A stretch of DNA of 64,000 bases from Nipponacmea schrenckii (GCA_030562195.1 CM060202.1:30490317-30554316), one strand, 5' to 3'; counted from the first letter of the stretch, positions 48,830 through 61,800 are shown. The notes: generated from the sequence alone by a model not told the origin. Translations and numbers: made by a program.

Positions 48830-50775
48830 TCAAACACAACGTTTCTACAATACTTCACTAATCGGTATCTTAGTTACAATTATACATCAAACACAACGTT
48901 TCTACAATACTTCACTAATCGGTATCTTAGTTACAATTATATATCAAACACAACGTTTCTACAATACTTCACTAATAGGTATCTTAGTTACAATTATATA
49001 TCAAACACAACGTTTCTTCACTAATCGGTATCTTAGTTACAATTATATATCAAACACAACGTTTCTACAATACTTCACTAATCGGTATCTTAGTTACAAT
49101 TATATATCAAACACAACGTTTCTACAATACTTCACTAATAGGTATCTTAGTTACAATTATATATCAAACACAACGTTTCTACAATACTTCACTAATAGGT
49201 ATCTTAGTTACAATTATATATCAAACACAACGTTTCTACAATACTTCACTAATAGGTATCTTAGTTACAATTATATATCAAACACAACGTTTCTACAATA
49301 CTTCACTAATAGGTATCTTAGTTACAATTATATATCAAACACAACGTTTCTACAATACTTCACTAATCGGTATCTTAGTTACAATTATATATCAAACACA
49401 ACGTTTCTACAATACTTCACTAATCGGTATCTTAGTTACAATTATATATCAAACACAACGTTTCTACAATACTTCACTAATAGGTATCTTAGTTACAATT
49501 ATATATCAAACACAACGTTTCTACAATACTTCACTAATAGGTATCTTAGTTACAATTATATATCAAACACAACGTTTCACAATACTTCACTAATAGGTAT
49601 CTTAGTTACAATTATATATCAAACACAACGTTTCTACAATACTTCACTAATAGGTATCTTAGTTACAATTATATAACAAACACAACGTTTCTACAATACT
49701 TCACTAATAGGTATCTTAGTTACAATTATATATCAAACACAACGTTTCTACAATACTTCACTAATCGGTATCTTAGTTACAATTATATATCAAACACAAC
49801 GTTTCTACAATACTTCACTAATAGGTATCTTAGTTACAATTATATATCAAACACAACGTTTCTACAATACTTCACTAATAGGTATCTTAGTTACAATTAT
49901 ATATCAAACACAACGTTTCTACAATACTTCACTAATAGGTATCTTAGTTACAATTATATATCAAACACAACCTTTCTACAATACTTCACTAATAGGTATC
50001 TTAGTTACAATTATATAACAAACACAACGTTTCTACAATACTTCACTAATAGGTATCTTAGTTACAATTATATAACAAACACAACGTTTCTACAATACTT
50101 CACTAATAGGTATCTTAGTTACAATTATATAACAAACACAACGTTTCTACAATACTTCACTAATAGGTATCTTAGTTACAATTATATAATAAACACAACG
50201 TTTCTACAATACTTCACTAATCGGTATCTTAGTTACAATTATATAACAAACACAACGTTTCTACAATACTTCACTAATAGGTATCTTAGTTACAATTATA
50301 TATCAAACACAACGTTTCTACAATACTCCACTAATAGGTACCTTAGTTACAATTATATATCAAACACAACGTTTCTACAAAACTTCACTAATAGGTATCT
50401 TAGTTACAATTATATATCAAACACAACGTTTCAACAATACTTCATTAATAGGTATCTTAGTTACAATTATATAGCAAACACAACGTTTCTACAATACTCC
50501 AATAATAGGTATCTTAGTTACAATTATATAACAAACACAACGTTTCTACAATACTTCACTAATAGGTATCTTAGTTACAATTATATATCAAACACAACGT
50601 TTCTACAATACTTCACTAATAGGTATCTTAGTTACAATTATATAACAAACACAACGTTTCTACAATACCCGACTGATAGGTATCTTAGTTACAACTATAT
50701 ATCAAACACAACGTTTCTACAATACTTCATTAATAGGTATCTTAGTTACAACTATATAACAAACGCAACGTTTCG
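48830..50775. repeat. 57-bp satellite array (right arm only)
   Basis: About 34 copies of a 57-bp unit: ACACAACGTTTCTACAATAC, TTCACTAATAGGTATCTTAG, TTACAATTATATATCAA. Variants (ATATATCAA/ATATAACAA, AATAGG/AATCGG) occur in runs, which suggests local expansion of blocks. On the minus strand each unit has GAAACGTTGTGT followed by an ATATAATTGT element, as in the PRDM intron 6 motif, so it appears derived from that family. Confidence 0.95.
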
Positions 50776-52647
50776 ACTACATTTTACTTCACTAAAATTA
50801 ACCCTAGTTACTAAACAAAATGTTTCAAAATGTAATGACCTATCACAACAAATATGGCGACTTTTACTTTTAAGGAAAAACTTAAATAACTGATTTCATT
50901 ATTGCACAACCAGTTTAGTAGGGTTGATCACGTGATTAGTGAGTATGTAGGGTGTAGCTGTAGGGCCTATTGAATAGAAATTACTGAAATCAAATAACTC
51001 GCAGGTCACTGTAGTTGGGTAGCTATTCGTATCAAATACAATGTTAGAGGAAATTTTAAATATAGTTGATCTCGAGACGAGTGTAAAGCTGATATCATTC
51101 TGTTCCCACCGTATTTATATTCATCATGTAATAGAAGTTAATAGAGCAGCAAGTAACATATAGGTTCATATGATATACTTTTTATGAAAATCGTCTCGAT
51201 GGGTTGGATATTGTGATTTAACATGTTTTGGTTGAGATTTTTGTGAACCTGTGTCCAGATAAAACACCTAAACCGAAACCTCTAAAACTCTTGATGTTAA
51301 AGTCATATCTATAAATGGCTTCACTTTGGCGACATCAAACATTTAACTTAGGAATCAGGTATAATTAGACAATAAATATTAAATATATATTACATACCTG
51401 GATTGAAGGATGGTGAATTGTCTCTATCTGTTAATTTCTAGACCCAAAGATCTATAAAACGAGACTAAAAGGGAAACTAAACCGACTTCACCTCGACAGA
51501 CTTCAAATTAAACTGAAAATGAGGTAAAAGGAAGCGACCAGGGATTGGTTAGATTGATATGAAAGACGTTTGACTGTACTCGGTCTTTGAATAAACTCGT
51601 CTAACAGGTAATATTTGTGTCAATAGTAAAAGTGAATACTGACTTGGTTAAATAAGAATGCATCTCACACTTGAGATTTGAAAACTAAATTCGCAATTCA
51701 TGAAAATAATGAGCAATAGATGGATCTGTTCAGTTTGAGAAAAACGAGTTTGGGTTATCAACGCTAAAACGGGAAAAAGAACACTTGAACGGAAAAATCC
51801 AATTTTAATGTTGAATTCTAATATGCAATAAAGTTTCCATTAGCCTAATCTAATGCCAAGGTAATACTCCCAGCCCTATTTCATACAAAAATCATTGGTA
51901 AAAATGAGATAAAACAGAATCCAATTGGGCCTGAGAGTACTGGCCATAGCCGTAGTCGTAGACCCATTTGACCTAGTTACTCGCTTCAGTTTTAGGAGCC
52001 TAAAATTGCAGTGGATTGTTTAATATTAAGTTTCAAAATACTATACTTTTACTGAAAATGAACTGAATTGAGTGTAAACTGTGGCCACCTTTCAACATAT
52101 GGAGCAGGCCTTCTTCTAGATTGGTTTTTATAGTTTCTTTCATTTTCTCAACTTCCCACTTGTTTTCATGCGGACGGGACTAGCCTAATAACCTCTCTGC
52201 TATTCAATGATTTTGTTGCTTTTCATCGTTAATATTGGAATTCACACCGAAATGTTTTAGATTTATTGATAAATGATTTGATTCATAGAGATTAAACATA
52301 AAATAAGATAAAATTGTTTTTTTTCTTACATTTTGAGAGCTTTCCCCCGCGAACTATATTCTGACGAAAAGAAAATGGCTATTCCATCAATAAACTCAAC
52401 TCCAGCGATAAAGGCGGGTAATATGAAATTTTCCATCCAACCTTTGTCCTCATATACGAACATAACCGCCATAGGGTGACCGTTTATTGCTTAAATAACT
52501 GTAGTTTGTCACGTGATACTATGACGTGATTGACGTCGTCAAGGCCCCACATAATGACACAATCTAAGATTTGTGACAAATTCAAAGGAACCGATCATAA
52601 AAAAGTGAAAATTGCGTTAATAAAAGTATCTGAATGTAACTATAAGG
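50776..52647. other. Right-specific sequence including foldback-family copy A
   Basis: No gene. A donor-like CCAGGTATGTA on the minus strand (about 51,395-51,405) could be the end of a 5' UTR exon of the ankyrin/SOCS gene. From about 51,790 to 52,490 the sequence matches 57,590-58,469 in direct orientation (TTCCATTAGCC, CCCCCGCGAACTATATTCTG, GGTGACCGTTTATTGCTTA); copy A has only one arm of the terminal hairpin. Confidence 0.5.
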
Positions 52648-52779
52648 ATTAAACGTTGGTATCACTAGCATTATTGGTGTGTAAACGTAGTTGATCACGC
52701 CACAAACATACATAAATGACTTCGTCACGTGATCAACTACGTTTACACACCAATAATGCTAGTGATACCAACGTTTAAT
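52648..52779. repeat. Perfect 52-bp inverted repeat
   Basis: Bases 52,648-52,699 are the exact reverse complement of 52,728-52,779 around a 28-base loop. The arms include ACGTAGTTGATCACG. It lies between foldback copy A and the 62-bp satellite. It could be a MITE-like element or the trace of a template switch. Confidence 0.9.
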
Positions 52780-52794
52780 TCTTAAATAACAGTT

Positions 52795-53415
52795 AACGTT
52801 CGCTACAGGTGGATGCTGATATCACAAACTAGGTAGTTGTTGGTAGATGACAAGTTAACGTTCTCTTCCAGTGGATGCTGATATCACAAACTAGGTAGTT
52901 GTTGGTAGATGACAAGTTAACGTTCTCTTCCAGTGGATGCTGATATCACAAACTAGGTAGTTGTTGGTAGAAGACAAGTTAACGTTCGCTTCCAGTGGAT
53001 GCTGATATCACAGACTAGGTAGTTGTTGGTAGAAGACAAGTTAACGTTTGCTTCCAGTGGATGCTGATATCACAAACTAGGTAGTTGTTGGTAGATGACA
53101 AATTAAAGTTCGCTTCCAGCGGATGCTGATATCACAAACTAGGTAGTTGTTGGTAGATGACAAGTTAACATTCGCTTCCAGCGGATGCTGATATCACAAA
53201 CTAGGTAGTTGTTGGTAGATGACAAGTTAACATTCGCTTCCAGTGGATGCTGATATCACAAACTAAGTAGTTGTTGGTAGACGACAAATTAAAGTTCGCT
53301 TCCAGGGGATGCTGATATCACAAACTAGGTAGTTGTTGGTAGATGACAACTTAACATTCGCTTCCAGTGGATGTTGATATCACAAACTTGGTAGTTGTTG
53401 ATAGATGACAAGTTA
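52795..53415. repeat. 62-bp satellite array (right arm, outer)
   Basis: About ten copies of the same 62-bp unit as at 9,284-9,625, downstream of the right FAMeT gene. It reads in the same direction on the + strand as the left array, which is the wrong orientation for a simple inverted duplicate. Confidence 0.93.
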
Positions 53416-53556
53416 ACAGTTGCTGAAAGTGCATACTGACATCTGATTGGTCGACATAACCGCTCTAATAACTTCAACCAATTAGAATTCGACAATATTT
53501 TTAAAAATTAAATTCGAAATCTCAATAAAACTAAAAGAGTGTGTAAACGATATAAT

Positions 53557-54084
53557 TTAGGGTATGTTTTCCGTGCTACATTGAAGCTCGAATATATATG
53601 ATACGGAAACTTGTCCGTCATAAACAGCCAGATATTTCAATGTAAACATCGGATCTCTGTTGAATTGGATTGTCTTTCCACTACCGATCTGATTTCCCAC
53701 TCCGAAGGAAACAACTTGTGACGTATCACTCCACGTCAACCAGAAGGGTTTAAACCGTCCCGGGTCCAGAGTAAAGTACCTATCTCGACCATAATAAAGA
53801 TAATTTCCGGCCTTCGATTTTACTCCAGTCCACGAGTTTCCCCCACCCCCTATGATTATTTCATACACAAAATTGTTAGGGTGAGTTTCATTGAATAGTC
53901 CAATGACTCCATCAAGCTCACCTTTAACCCAGATCATTTTACTGTTCTGATACTCTACATTATAGAATTCTGAAAAAGTCCCGTCTCTATTTTGAGGCAT
54001 TGTGATTATTCTGCTGTTAATTGTATTCATTATCACAATAATCACAAAAATAAAACGAAATAGAGTGACGTTGTTGAAGAACAT
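53557..54084 (-). CDS. Secreted farnesoic acid O-methyltransferase-domain (FAMeT-like) protein, right copy
   Basis: A single-exon frame of 175 residues, with the same signal-like N terminus as the left copy (FIFVIIVI core) and the same domain landmarks: MIWVKGELDGVIGLF, YEIIIGGGGNSWTG, FWLTWSD and VSVSYIF. Compared with 8,562-9,086 it has TFSEFYNVEY for TYTEFYNVQY, and the loop after GNSWTG is VKSKAGNYLYYGRDRY, one residue longer. The rest is nearly unchanged. This pattern suggests that an exposed loop varies while the fold is kept. No catalytic role is shown. The upstream 300 bases align with those of the left gene, and then the right-only insertion at 54,386 begins. Confidence 0.82.
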   Translation of the reverse strand: MFFNNVTLFRFIFVIIVIMNTINSRIITMPQNRDGTFSEFYNVEYQNSKMIWVKGELDGVIGLFNETHPNNFVYEIIIGGGGNSWTGVKSKAGNYLYYGRDRYFTLDPGRFKPFWLTWSDTSQVVSFGVGNQIGSGKTIQFNRDPMFTLKYLAVYDGQVSVSYIFELQCSTENIP

Positions 54085-54385
54085 GATGCTTGAGTTAATC
54101 CCAATATCAACACTAATATCTGGTAATTATTGTTCGGTAACATACAGTTTATTCCTCTTGTTTCAATTTGACTCTTAAACTAAGCACCAATTTTAACAGC
54201 CTGTGTTTCTATTTGATTAACGATAACCACAATTGTCTATATATTTATTTATATCCGTTTTTTATCCGGACCAGAATGTTTCTGGTCTCCTTACTATCAT
54301 TTTATTTAAACAGTACTGGGAATTTTTACTCCATCTTAGAACATTAATTTCTTGTTAGAATATAAACCAAACCACAAACTATCAG

Positions 54386-55370
54386 AACCATAAAACGCAA
54401 CTTGAAATCCAAAATAACAGTTTAGTAAAAATATAGCCAGCAGCAAATAAATTTTATATCATAAATAGTATGCTACTAAGTTTTATTGTACACAACGTTT
54501 CAACAATTTACACTGTCTTCGTCAGTTTATATGGTATAGTACTCCTGAGTTTGATTGTACACAACGTTTCAACAATTTACACTGTCGTCATCAGTTAATA
54601 TGGTATACTATTCCTGGGTTTTTATTGTACACAACGTTTCAACAATTTACATTGTCATTATCAGTTTATATGGTATACTATTCCTGGGTTTTTATTGTAC
54701 GCAACGTTTCAATAATTTACATTGTTTTCATCAGTTTATATGATATACTATTCCTGGGTTTTTATTGTACGCAACGTTTCAATAATGTATACTGTCTTCA
54801 TCGGTTTATATGGTATACTATTCCTGGGTTTTATTGTTTACAACGTTTCAATAATTTACACTGTCTTCATCAGTTTATATGGTATACTATTCCTGGGTTT
54901 TATTGTTCACAACGTTTCAATAATTTACACTGTCTTCATCAGTTTATATGGTATTCTAATCACGAGATTTATTGTACACAACGTTTCACTAATTTACACT
55001 GTCTTCATCAGTTTATATGGTATACTATTCCTGGGTTTTATTGTTTACAACGTTTCAATAATTTACACTGTCTTCATCAGTTTATATGGTATACTATTCC
55101 TGGGTTTTATTGTTTATAACGTTTCAATAATTTACACTGTCTTCATCAGTTTATATGGTATACTATTCCTGGGTTTTATTGTTCACAATGTTTCAACAAT
55201 TTACATTGCAATTATCATTTGTACAAATTTGCGCTTTACATTTTCAAGTACACGAATCCCTGATATACGATGGTACTAGACACTTACTCCTTGAGAGATT
55301 TCTTGTTACCTAGTAACACAAAGTTTTTATAATTCGTCTGGCATTATAAAGAATACTTGTTTTAAAAGCC
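54386..55370. mobile_element. Insertion of about 1 kb carrying the 69-bp array, empty in left arm
   Basis: Right-arm sequence aligned with the left arm breaks at about 54,385 (after the ACCACAAACTATCAG motif) and resumes at about 55,370 (AAGAAAAAAAAAACAAAG). The left arm is continuous there (about 8,245-8,270). The insert has unique ends of about 100-150 bp and the 69-bp array inside. No reverse transcriptase or transposase frame is present, so it is non-autonomous. Confidence 0.65.
54488..55215. repeat. 69-bp tandem array with hammerhead-like core
   Basis: About ten and a half copies of a 69-bp unit (CACAACGTTTCAACAATTTA, CACTGTCTTCATCAGTTTAT, ATGGTATACTATTCCTGGGT). On the minus strand each unit has ACTGATGA (or ACTGACGA), a stem of the GACAGT/ATTGTT type with GTAA loop, and GAAACGTTGTG. 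Long open frames through the array are period artefacts. Confidence 0.92.
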
Positions 55371-56039
55371 AAGAAAAAAAAAACAAAGTTACTGAGAGTA
55401 ACAAAGTTCTATGGTTGACTGATGTTAATTTTCAGGTCTTTGTTTTTTTACTGTAGGTCAGGTTATGTTAGATTACAAAATGTCTATATACCGCGTATTT
55501 AATACATACATTCTGTAATAGTATCGTGAGATGTTACTAAGCTGGTTTAATAAGCTGGTGCCGTTCTTTTGAAATCAATTTCTATACCTATTCGGGTTCA
55601 AAAATTTCAGTTTGGAGACAAAACATCAGACGTTATATTACATATAGAAACACATACATGTACCTAAATTAAGCCAGCCTAGAGGATGTCAATTTTTAAA
55701 AGAGATAACTGGATTTTGTTCACATGCACAAAAAATCTCACTTATGGGTCTTGAAGTTAACATGCACACGCTATTTCCGTTTGTGAATCACTCACCGATT
55801 TCCAAACTAAATCTAAAATTTAAAAACAACATTTAAAGAACAGAATCCAAATACAGACAACACTGACACTGTATATTCCTTTTTTCGTCTGCAAATCGAA
55901 CTGTGTTATCAACACCAGTTCGTGAAATACGTCTCGCTTCAATAAACTTCCTCAAAGGAATCAAAGAAACCAAATTGTTAATCTATATCGTATTCGCGAT
56001 ACTCTAAAGAGGTTTTCTATTTTAACATGGTTGACTTCT
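55371..56039. other. Intergenic sequence upstream of the right FAMeT gene
   Basis: Reverse complement of about 7,480-8,245 with small indels. No gene seen. Confidence 0.5.
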
Positions 56040-56522
56040 GTTACATCTTCACAGTACCAAGGTATAACAAACTTTCTACTTATACATTGTCTGAAATAGT
56101 CACCTTTCTTGAATCACGTCTTCACAATATCAAGATATTACAAACTTCATCTTATACATCTTCACAATGTCAACCTATTACTAACTTCATCTTATACATC
56201 CTTACAATGTCAAGTTATTACAAACTTCATCTTATACATCTTTACAATGTCAAGCTATTACACACTTCATCTTATACATCTTTACAATGTCAAGCTATTA
56301 CAAACTTCCATCTTACACATTTCAAATAGTCACCTTTCTTATATCTTCACAATTTAAGTATTACAAACTTCATCTTATACATCTTTACAATGTCAAGCTA
56401 TTACAAACTTCATCTTATACATCTTTACAATATCAAGTTATTACAAACTTCATCTTATACATCTTCACAATGTCAAGCTATTACAAACTTCATCTTATAC
56501 ATCTTTACAATGTCAAGCAATA
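56040..56522. repeat. 40-bp satellite array (right arm)
   Basis: About ten copies, several decayed, of the reverse complement of the left 40-bp unit (CTTATACATCTTTACAATGT). The left array is about twice as long. Confidence 0.9.
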
Positions 56523-57129
56523 ACGAACTGCATCCAAAAAATTGACTACAACGGTCGTCTTCTTTTTTTAAAAAAAAACCTTTTAGATGATTTAAGGTAC
56601 ACGTTTCTTTAGATTTGTTGTTTTGTTTTCATGGACTAGAGCAAAACAACCTTTACGAAAAAAAAACCTAATGTTGCTTTACGGAGCATGGTTCAAGCAA
56701 GTCTACTGTGAACTATTGTTAAGGACCTGCAAGTCATGTCTGAGAAGGCACCATTGTTTTTAACGGCTAGCAATGTCACGTTCCATTACACCTTTAAATT
56801 GTTGGCAAGAGAATACTGTCCAGTCCGAGAGGACACCATATTATCTCGGGTCCCGCTTGGTCAAAGTCAAACAATGTTTTAATTATACTTCATTCTCTTG
56901 TTAATTGAAGATATAAATAAAATATGACAAATTAATCGCAGTTGTATGGTGAGGTTAATATGATTTGACATGCGACATGGAAAACATGAAATCTCTTGAA
57001 ACTAAAATATCGCCAACATCCTCGTTAGAATTAAGGCTATTTACATACGAAAGTTCAACGTGTTATAATGTACATGTAGTATAGACGTTATAACATTTCT
57101 AGGTGTTATTTCCATTTGAGAACCTTCCG
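56523..57129. other. Noncoding sequence between satellites
   Basis: Only the last part (about 57,000-57,130) clearly aligns with the left arm (6,420-6,520). The rest has no left match and no gene. Confidence 0.4.
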
Positions 57130-57420
57130 TAGTTTCGCATGTGTTATTTTCATTGTAGAACAATACGTTGTTATGTGTGTGTTATTTCTATGTAAGAACC
57201 ATACATAGTTTCGTGTGTGTTATTTCTATGTAAGAACCATACGTAGTTTCGTGTGTGTTATTTCTATGTAAGAACCATACGTAGTTTCATGTGTGTTATT
57301 TGTATGTAAGAACCATACATAGTTTCGTGTGTGTTATTTCTATGTAAGAACCATACGTAGTTTCATGAGTGTTATTTGTATGTAAGAACCATCCATAGTT
57401 TCGTGTGAGTTATTTCTATA
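57130..57420. repeat. 38-bp satellite array (right arm, first block)
   Basis: About seven copies of the reverse complement of the left 38-bp unit (TATTTCTATGTAAGAACCAT). It is separated from the second block by the foldback insertion. Confidence 0.9.
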
Positions 57421-58469
57421 TATTTACATTAGCTATTGTTTTTCTCCATAGGACTAATGTTAATACGAGTGGCGTTTATGAGACAATAACTGCCATTGCC
57501 TCATCACCAAAACATTGAGCGTAGTAATACACGGTAACCAATGTAAATAAACATGGCCGTCGCGCTATTAACGTCGATCATCTCCACGCTTGAACGTAAA
57601 ATTCCAATTTTAATGTTGAATTCCAATATGTAATAAAGTTTCCATTAGCCTAACCCAAAGCCAATCTTATTCTCACAGTCTCATACAAGAAAAATTGGCA
57701 AAATGCGATAGAAATCAATCGAATTAGGCCTGAGTGTAGGCCGTAGCCGTAGACCCATTTGACCTAGTTACTCGCTTTAGTTTAAGAGCCTAAAAGTGCA
57801 GGTTTATGGATTGTTTAATATTAAGTTTCAAAATACTATACTTTTACCGGAAGTTAAATGAATTGAGTGTAAACTGTTGTCACCTATCGACATATGGAGT
57901 GGGCCTTCTTCTAGATTGGTCCTTATAGTTTCTTTCATTTTCTCAACTTTCCTACTTGTTTACATGCGGTCAGGTCTATCACCGAATCACCTCTCCGTTG
58001 TTCAATTGTATCCGCGTTCATTAAATTTCATGATTTTGTTGCTTTTCATCGTTAAAGACGGAATTCATACCAAAATGTTTTATATTTATTGATAAATGAA
58101 TTGATTTATAAAGATTAAACATAAAATTGAGATAAACACTGTTTTTTCTTACATTTTGAGAGCTTTCCCCCGCGAACTATATTCTGACGAAAAGAAAATG
58201 GCTATTCCATCAACAAGATCAACTCCAGCGACAAAGGCGGTTACTATGAAATTTTCACGCAAAGAGTAGAATTTGTCGTGGTGACAGGTTTTGAAAACGT
58301 AAATATAAGCAATAAACGGTCACCCTATGGCGGTTATGGTCGTATATCAGGACAAAGGTTGGATGGAAAATTAATCATAAATGCGCTAACGCGCATTCAT
58401 TCAATTTTCCATCCAACCTTTGTCCTGATATACGACCATAACCGCCATAGGGTGACCGTTTATTGCTTA
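57421..58469. mobile_element. Foldback element (copy B) inserted in the 38-bp satellite
   Basis: It interrupts the 38-bp array, with units on both sides. It shares about 700 bp with 51,790-52,490 (copy A) and ends in a perfect 67-bp inverted repeat: 58,306-58,372 against 58,403-58,469. The loop contains a small palindrome (ATGCGCTAACGCGCAT). No transposase is present. The left arm lacks it. Confidence 0.75.
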
Positions 58470-58870
58470 AGTAAGAACCATACATATTTTTGTATGTGTT
58501 ATTTCTATGTAAGAACCATATATAGTTTCGTGTGTGTTATTTCTATGTAAGAATCATATATAGTTTCGTGTGTGTTATTTCTATGTAAGAACCATACATA
58601 TTTTTGTGTGTGTTATTTCTATGTAAGAACCATATATAGTTTCGTGTGTGTTATTTCTATGTAAGAATCATATATAGTTTCGTGTGTGTTATTTCTATGT
58701 AAGAACCATACATAGTTTTGTGTGTATTATTTCCATGTAAGAACCATACGTAGTTTTGTGTGTGTTATGCCTATGTAAGAACCATACGTAGTATCGTTTG
58801 TGTTATGCCTATGTAAGAACCATACGTAGTATCGTTTGTGTTATGCCTATATAAGAACCATGTTACGTGT
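58470..58870. repeat. 38-bp satellite array (right arm, second block)
   Basis: About ten copies continuing the array after the insertion. The last few (from about 58,750) have TATGCC for TATTTC and CGTTTG for CGTGTG, a local subfamily. Confidence 0.9.
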
Positions 58871-60748
58871 GTGTTATTTCCATTTCAGAATAATACGTAG
58901 TTTTCTTTATTTCTAAGTAAGAAAAAATACTTTTTTTTTATATTGTTGAATTTTTTTTCTCACTCTCGATGTTTTCATTCTTATTGTATTATTATTCCAT
59001 TTGACATTACATAGAACTTGTACCACATCCATATTAGTAGACCGATATACGATAAACGATACGATACGATACGTTTAATGTGGTATACGACATATTGAAC
59101 GTTATGAACGACTAGCCTCGACTCACAGTAAAAAAAAGTGTTTTACCCAGTCGTTCCAGTCAATGTTTAAGTGTAGGCCTAGCGATGTTAGAATGAATAA
59201 TTGATGTTGGGTTCACCACAATTAGTCAAATATATTCACATAAATATCACAGAGCGCATCATTTATTATACACTATTCTATTGAGAAGCTGGTTTTATTA
59301 CTTATTTCAAAGATTCCGACAACAATAACATGTAATAACATGTACAAGGATTAAAGGGAAGCGTTCGTCAGTCGTTTGTCTAATCGTACCTTAGTTAATT
59401 TGTAACAGTGCCCACAACTCAGTGCCGAAATATTACCATTTAGAGTTCAGAATTATCCGTGTCTGAAAAATTAAAATGACGATTTCTTGGGATCTGTAAT
59501 GACTAGAATGACTAGGCTATATAGAAACATAAAGTTCAATTCAATTCCTAGTTTAAAGTATTTTACAAGATTTATGCCAATCGTTCATCTTAAGTAGGTT
59601 ACTTTTGAAGATTTCTAACATTTTATCACTATCCGAATCCCCCCCTCCCCAATCTATAGCGAACCATGGCCTCTTTACACAAGAGTTCTTTGTATATTTG
59701 AGCATCCATATTAGATTATTTGTGTATATTAGCCCTAATAAGGAGTGGATTTCTTTCCACAATCTGACCACAGAAGACTGTTACTGTCAAAAAGCACAGT
59801 TCTTTGTAACTCTGGGCATCCGTCTAAGACTGTTGGCTTTGTGGTATATTGTTTCTAAGAAGAAATGAAATCACGAAGTTCCTTAACACAATCTGACAAA
59901 GGTTTCTACTATTCCAAGCAGAGTTCTCTGAAGCTGAAGACTTTGTGGTATATATTATTCCACATGTTTGATTCCAATGAGTTTCAATGAGTTGATAATA
60001 TCTTGGGACCTGAAGAAATAGTCTCAGGCTTGTTCATGGTTAACTAAATTACTTTTTATTTTCGATAAAGCAGTAATAGGATACGATAAATAATTAGCAT
60101 CAATTGGGAATTGGAATCGGAGAAAACTTCGACGGATTATTCACGGTTACTTGTTAAAAACTAAGATATTATCATGTTTTGTGTCGTTATTTTTGTTTCA
60201 ACTGTGATTGTTGATATGTGATATAGGCGGAGACAACCGAATTTGATGTTTTTCGTGTCTGTGCCAAATTGAAATGATAAACAACTAGTGAACGATTGAA
60301 TAGATTTTATATCACTGAATCGACAGCATGTCGTCTATTATTAAATGGCCTTAAATTTGGAGTCCTCTCCCTTTATTCCAATATTATTGTATATACACCA
60401 CATGTTATTAGAAAAACATATATTAATAAAATATACACTATATCGTAAATAGGTACAGGGACAATATCGCAAACAGATTTATTCCATTATCGCAAAAGAA
60501 ATTTTCAATTTCCAATCGTGTGCTTCTAAAGGTCGGCTTACATCCATTTTATAAACTAATTGTAGGTTGAAAATCTGTCCATTCATGCACATGTACTTGT
60601 GTATTTTTAAACAAATTGTACGTGGAGTTTTGTATATTTATTTTGTGGTACTTGATCGCCGGAACATATCTCTGTCCATTTGATACACATGTACTTGTGT
60701 ATTTTTAGTATTTCAGACGAATTGTATATTGAGATATTATGTGTCTTC

Positions 60749-60784
<36 letters not shown>

Positions 60785-61800
60785 CCAATGTATTGCCCCA
60801 TGGGCTGAATGTGAGACAGGACCATGTCCTTGTGTATTGGGCCTAATTCTGACCCATGTAAAATAAAGAGTTTATTATTATTATTATTATTATTCTTACT
60901 TTCCAATGCAGTATATTGCATTAATACAAATATTCTTTCAACTATTTTTAAGAAGAGCATGTTACCGAGAAAATAAAAAATTAATTTGAACAGGTGGAAT
61001 AAAATTCGAGTCAAATTTGGGGATAAAAAAATACATCGTCGTGTCCCTTATCAATAAAATATAAATATGTAAATATATAGGGACGTGTTAAAGGGATACT
61101 ACGTCTTTGGATGAACATAAAATTTTAGTTATCAAGAATGGTCAATATGAGTATACTTATTCATCAGTAAAATTACCTGATGTCATTCTTAACAGAATTC
61201 CTTAAAATCTGGAAAACTCACAAAACTAAGTATTTTTTAAAAAAACGCTTAATTAATTAATTAAGCGTTTTTCAAAAATCAAATGCATCTTTATGAATAA
61301 TTACTTAGCTTTTTAGATATATGTATATTTTTTTATGTTATTTATGGTAGCAGGTATATTTACTGATAAATAGAGCTCTTATTGGCCAAGTTTAAAATTT
61401 TATGTTCATTCTAAGATCTATTATCCTTTAAAGATACGATGAGGATTATAAAAATTATTTAGACATGTCATCTCAGTTCACTTACTAAACACTCTCAAAG
61501 TCGTTAATTAGTCTCAAATCTTGAATATTGATTCTTTAACTTCTTTAAAACCTCCAGTAAATAAAATATACTTCACTAATGTATTGGTTAATAATATATT
61601 AATGGACAAGAAAAGACAAAGAAAGTGTTGATATATTTATAGAACAGGTCGGTTTGTACTTCGCTAAACGAATGAGCATCTTAACAATGTCAAGGTATTA
61701 CGAACTCCTCCTTGCCACCGATATATACTGTGCCCCTACCATTGCTCTAATTGGCTGAATTCGCCAAATCTGTGGTTTTGAACAAAATTACCTATCAGAA
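58871..61800. other. Noncoding outer part of right arm
   Basis: Reverse complement of 2,535-5,940. It includes the degenerate repeat of about 110 bp (59,670-59,960), a poly-T run of about 35 bases (60,750-60,785), a TTA microsatellite (60,876-60,893) and a short palindrome at 61,243-61,275 (AAAACGCTTAATTAATTAAT). No gene is supported. Confidence 0.55.

Noticed and set aside
48830..50775. Possible CRISPR array
   Set aside because: Units are contiguous with no variable spacers and the genome is eukaryotic; it is a satellite.
54555..55279. Frames of up to 185 codons with repeated hydrophobic units
   Set aside because: Translation of the 69-bp array; alternative frames are equally open.
60607..61014. 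135-codon frame with a poly-Lys run
   Set aside because: Translation of a poly-T tract and a TTA microsatellite, with no conserved frame in the left arm.
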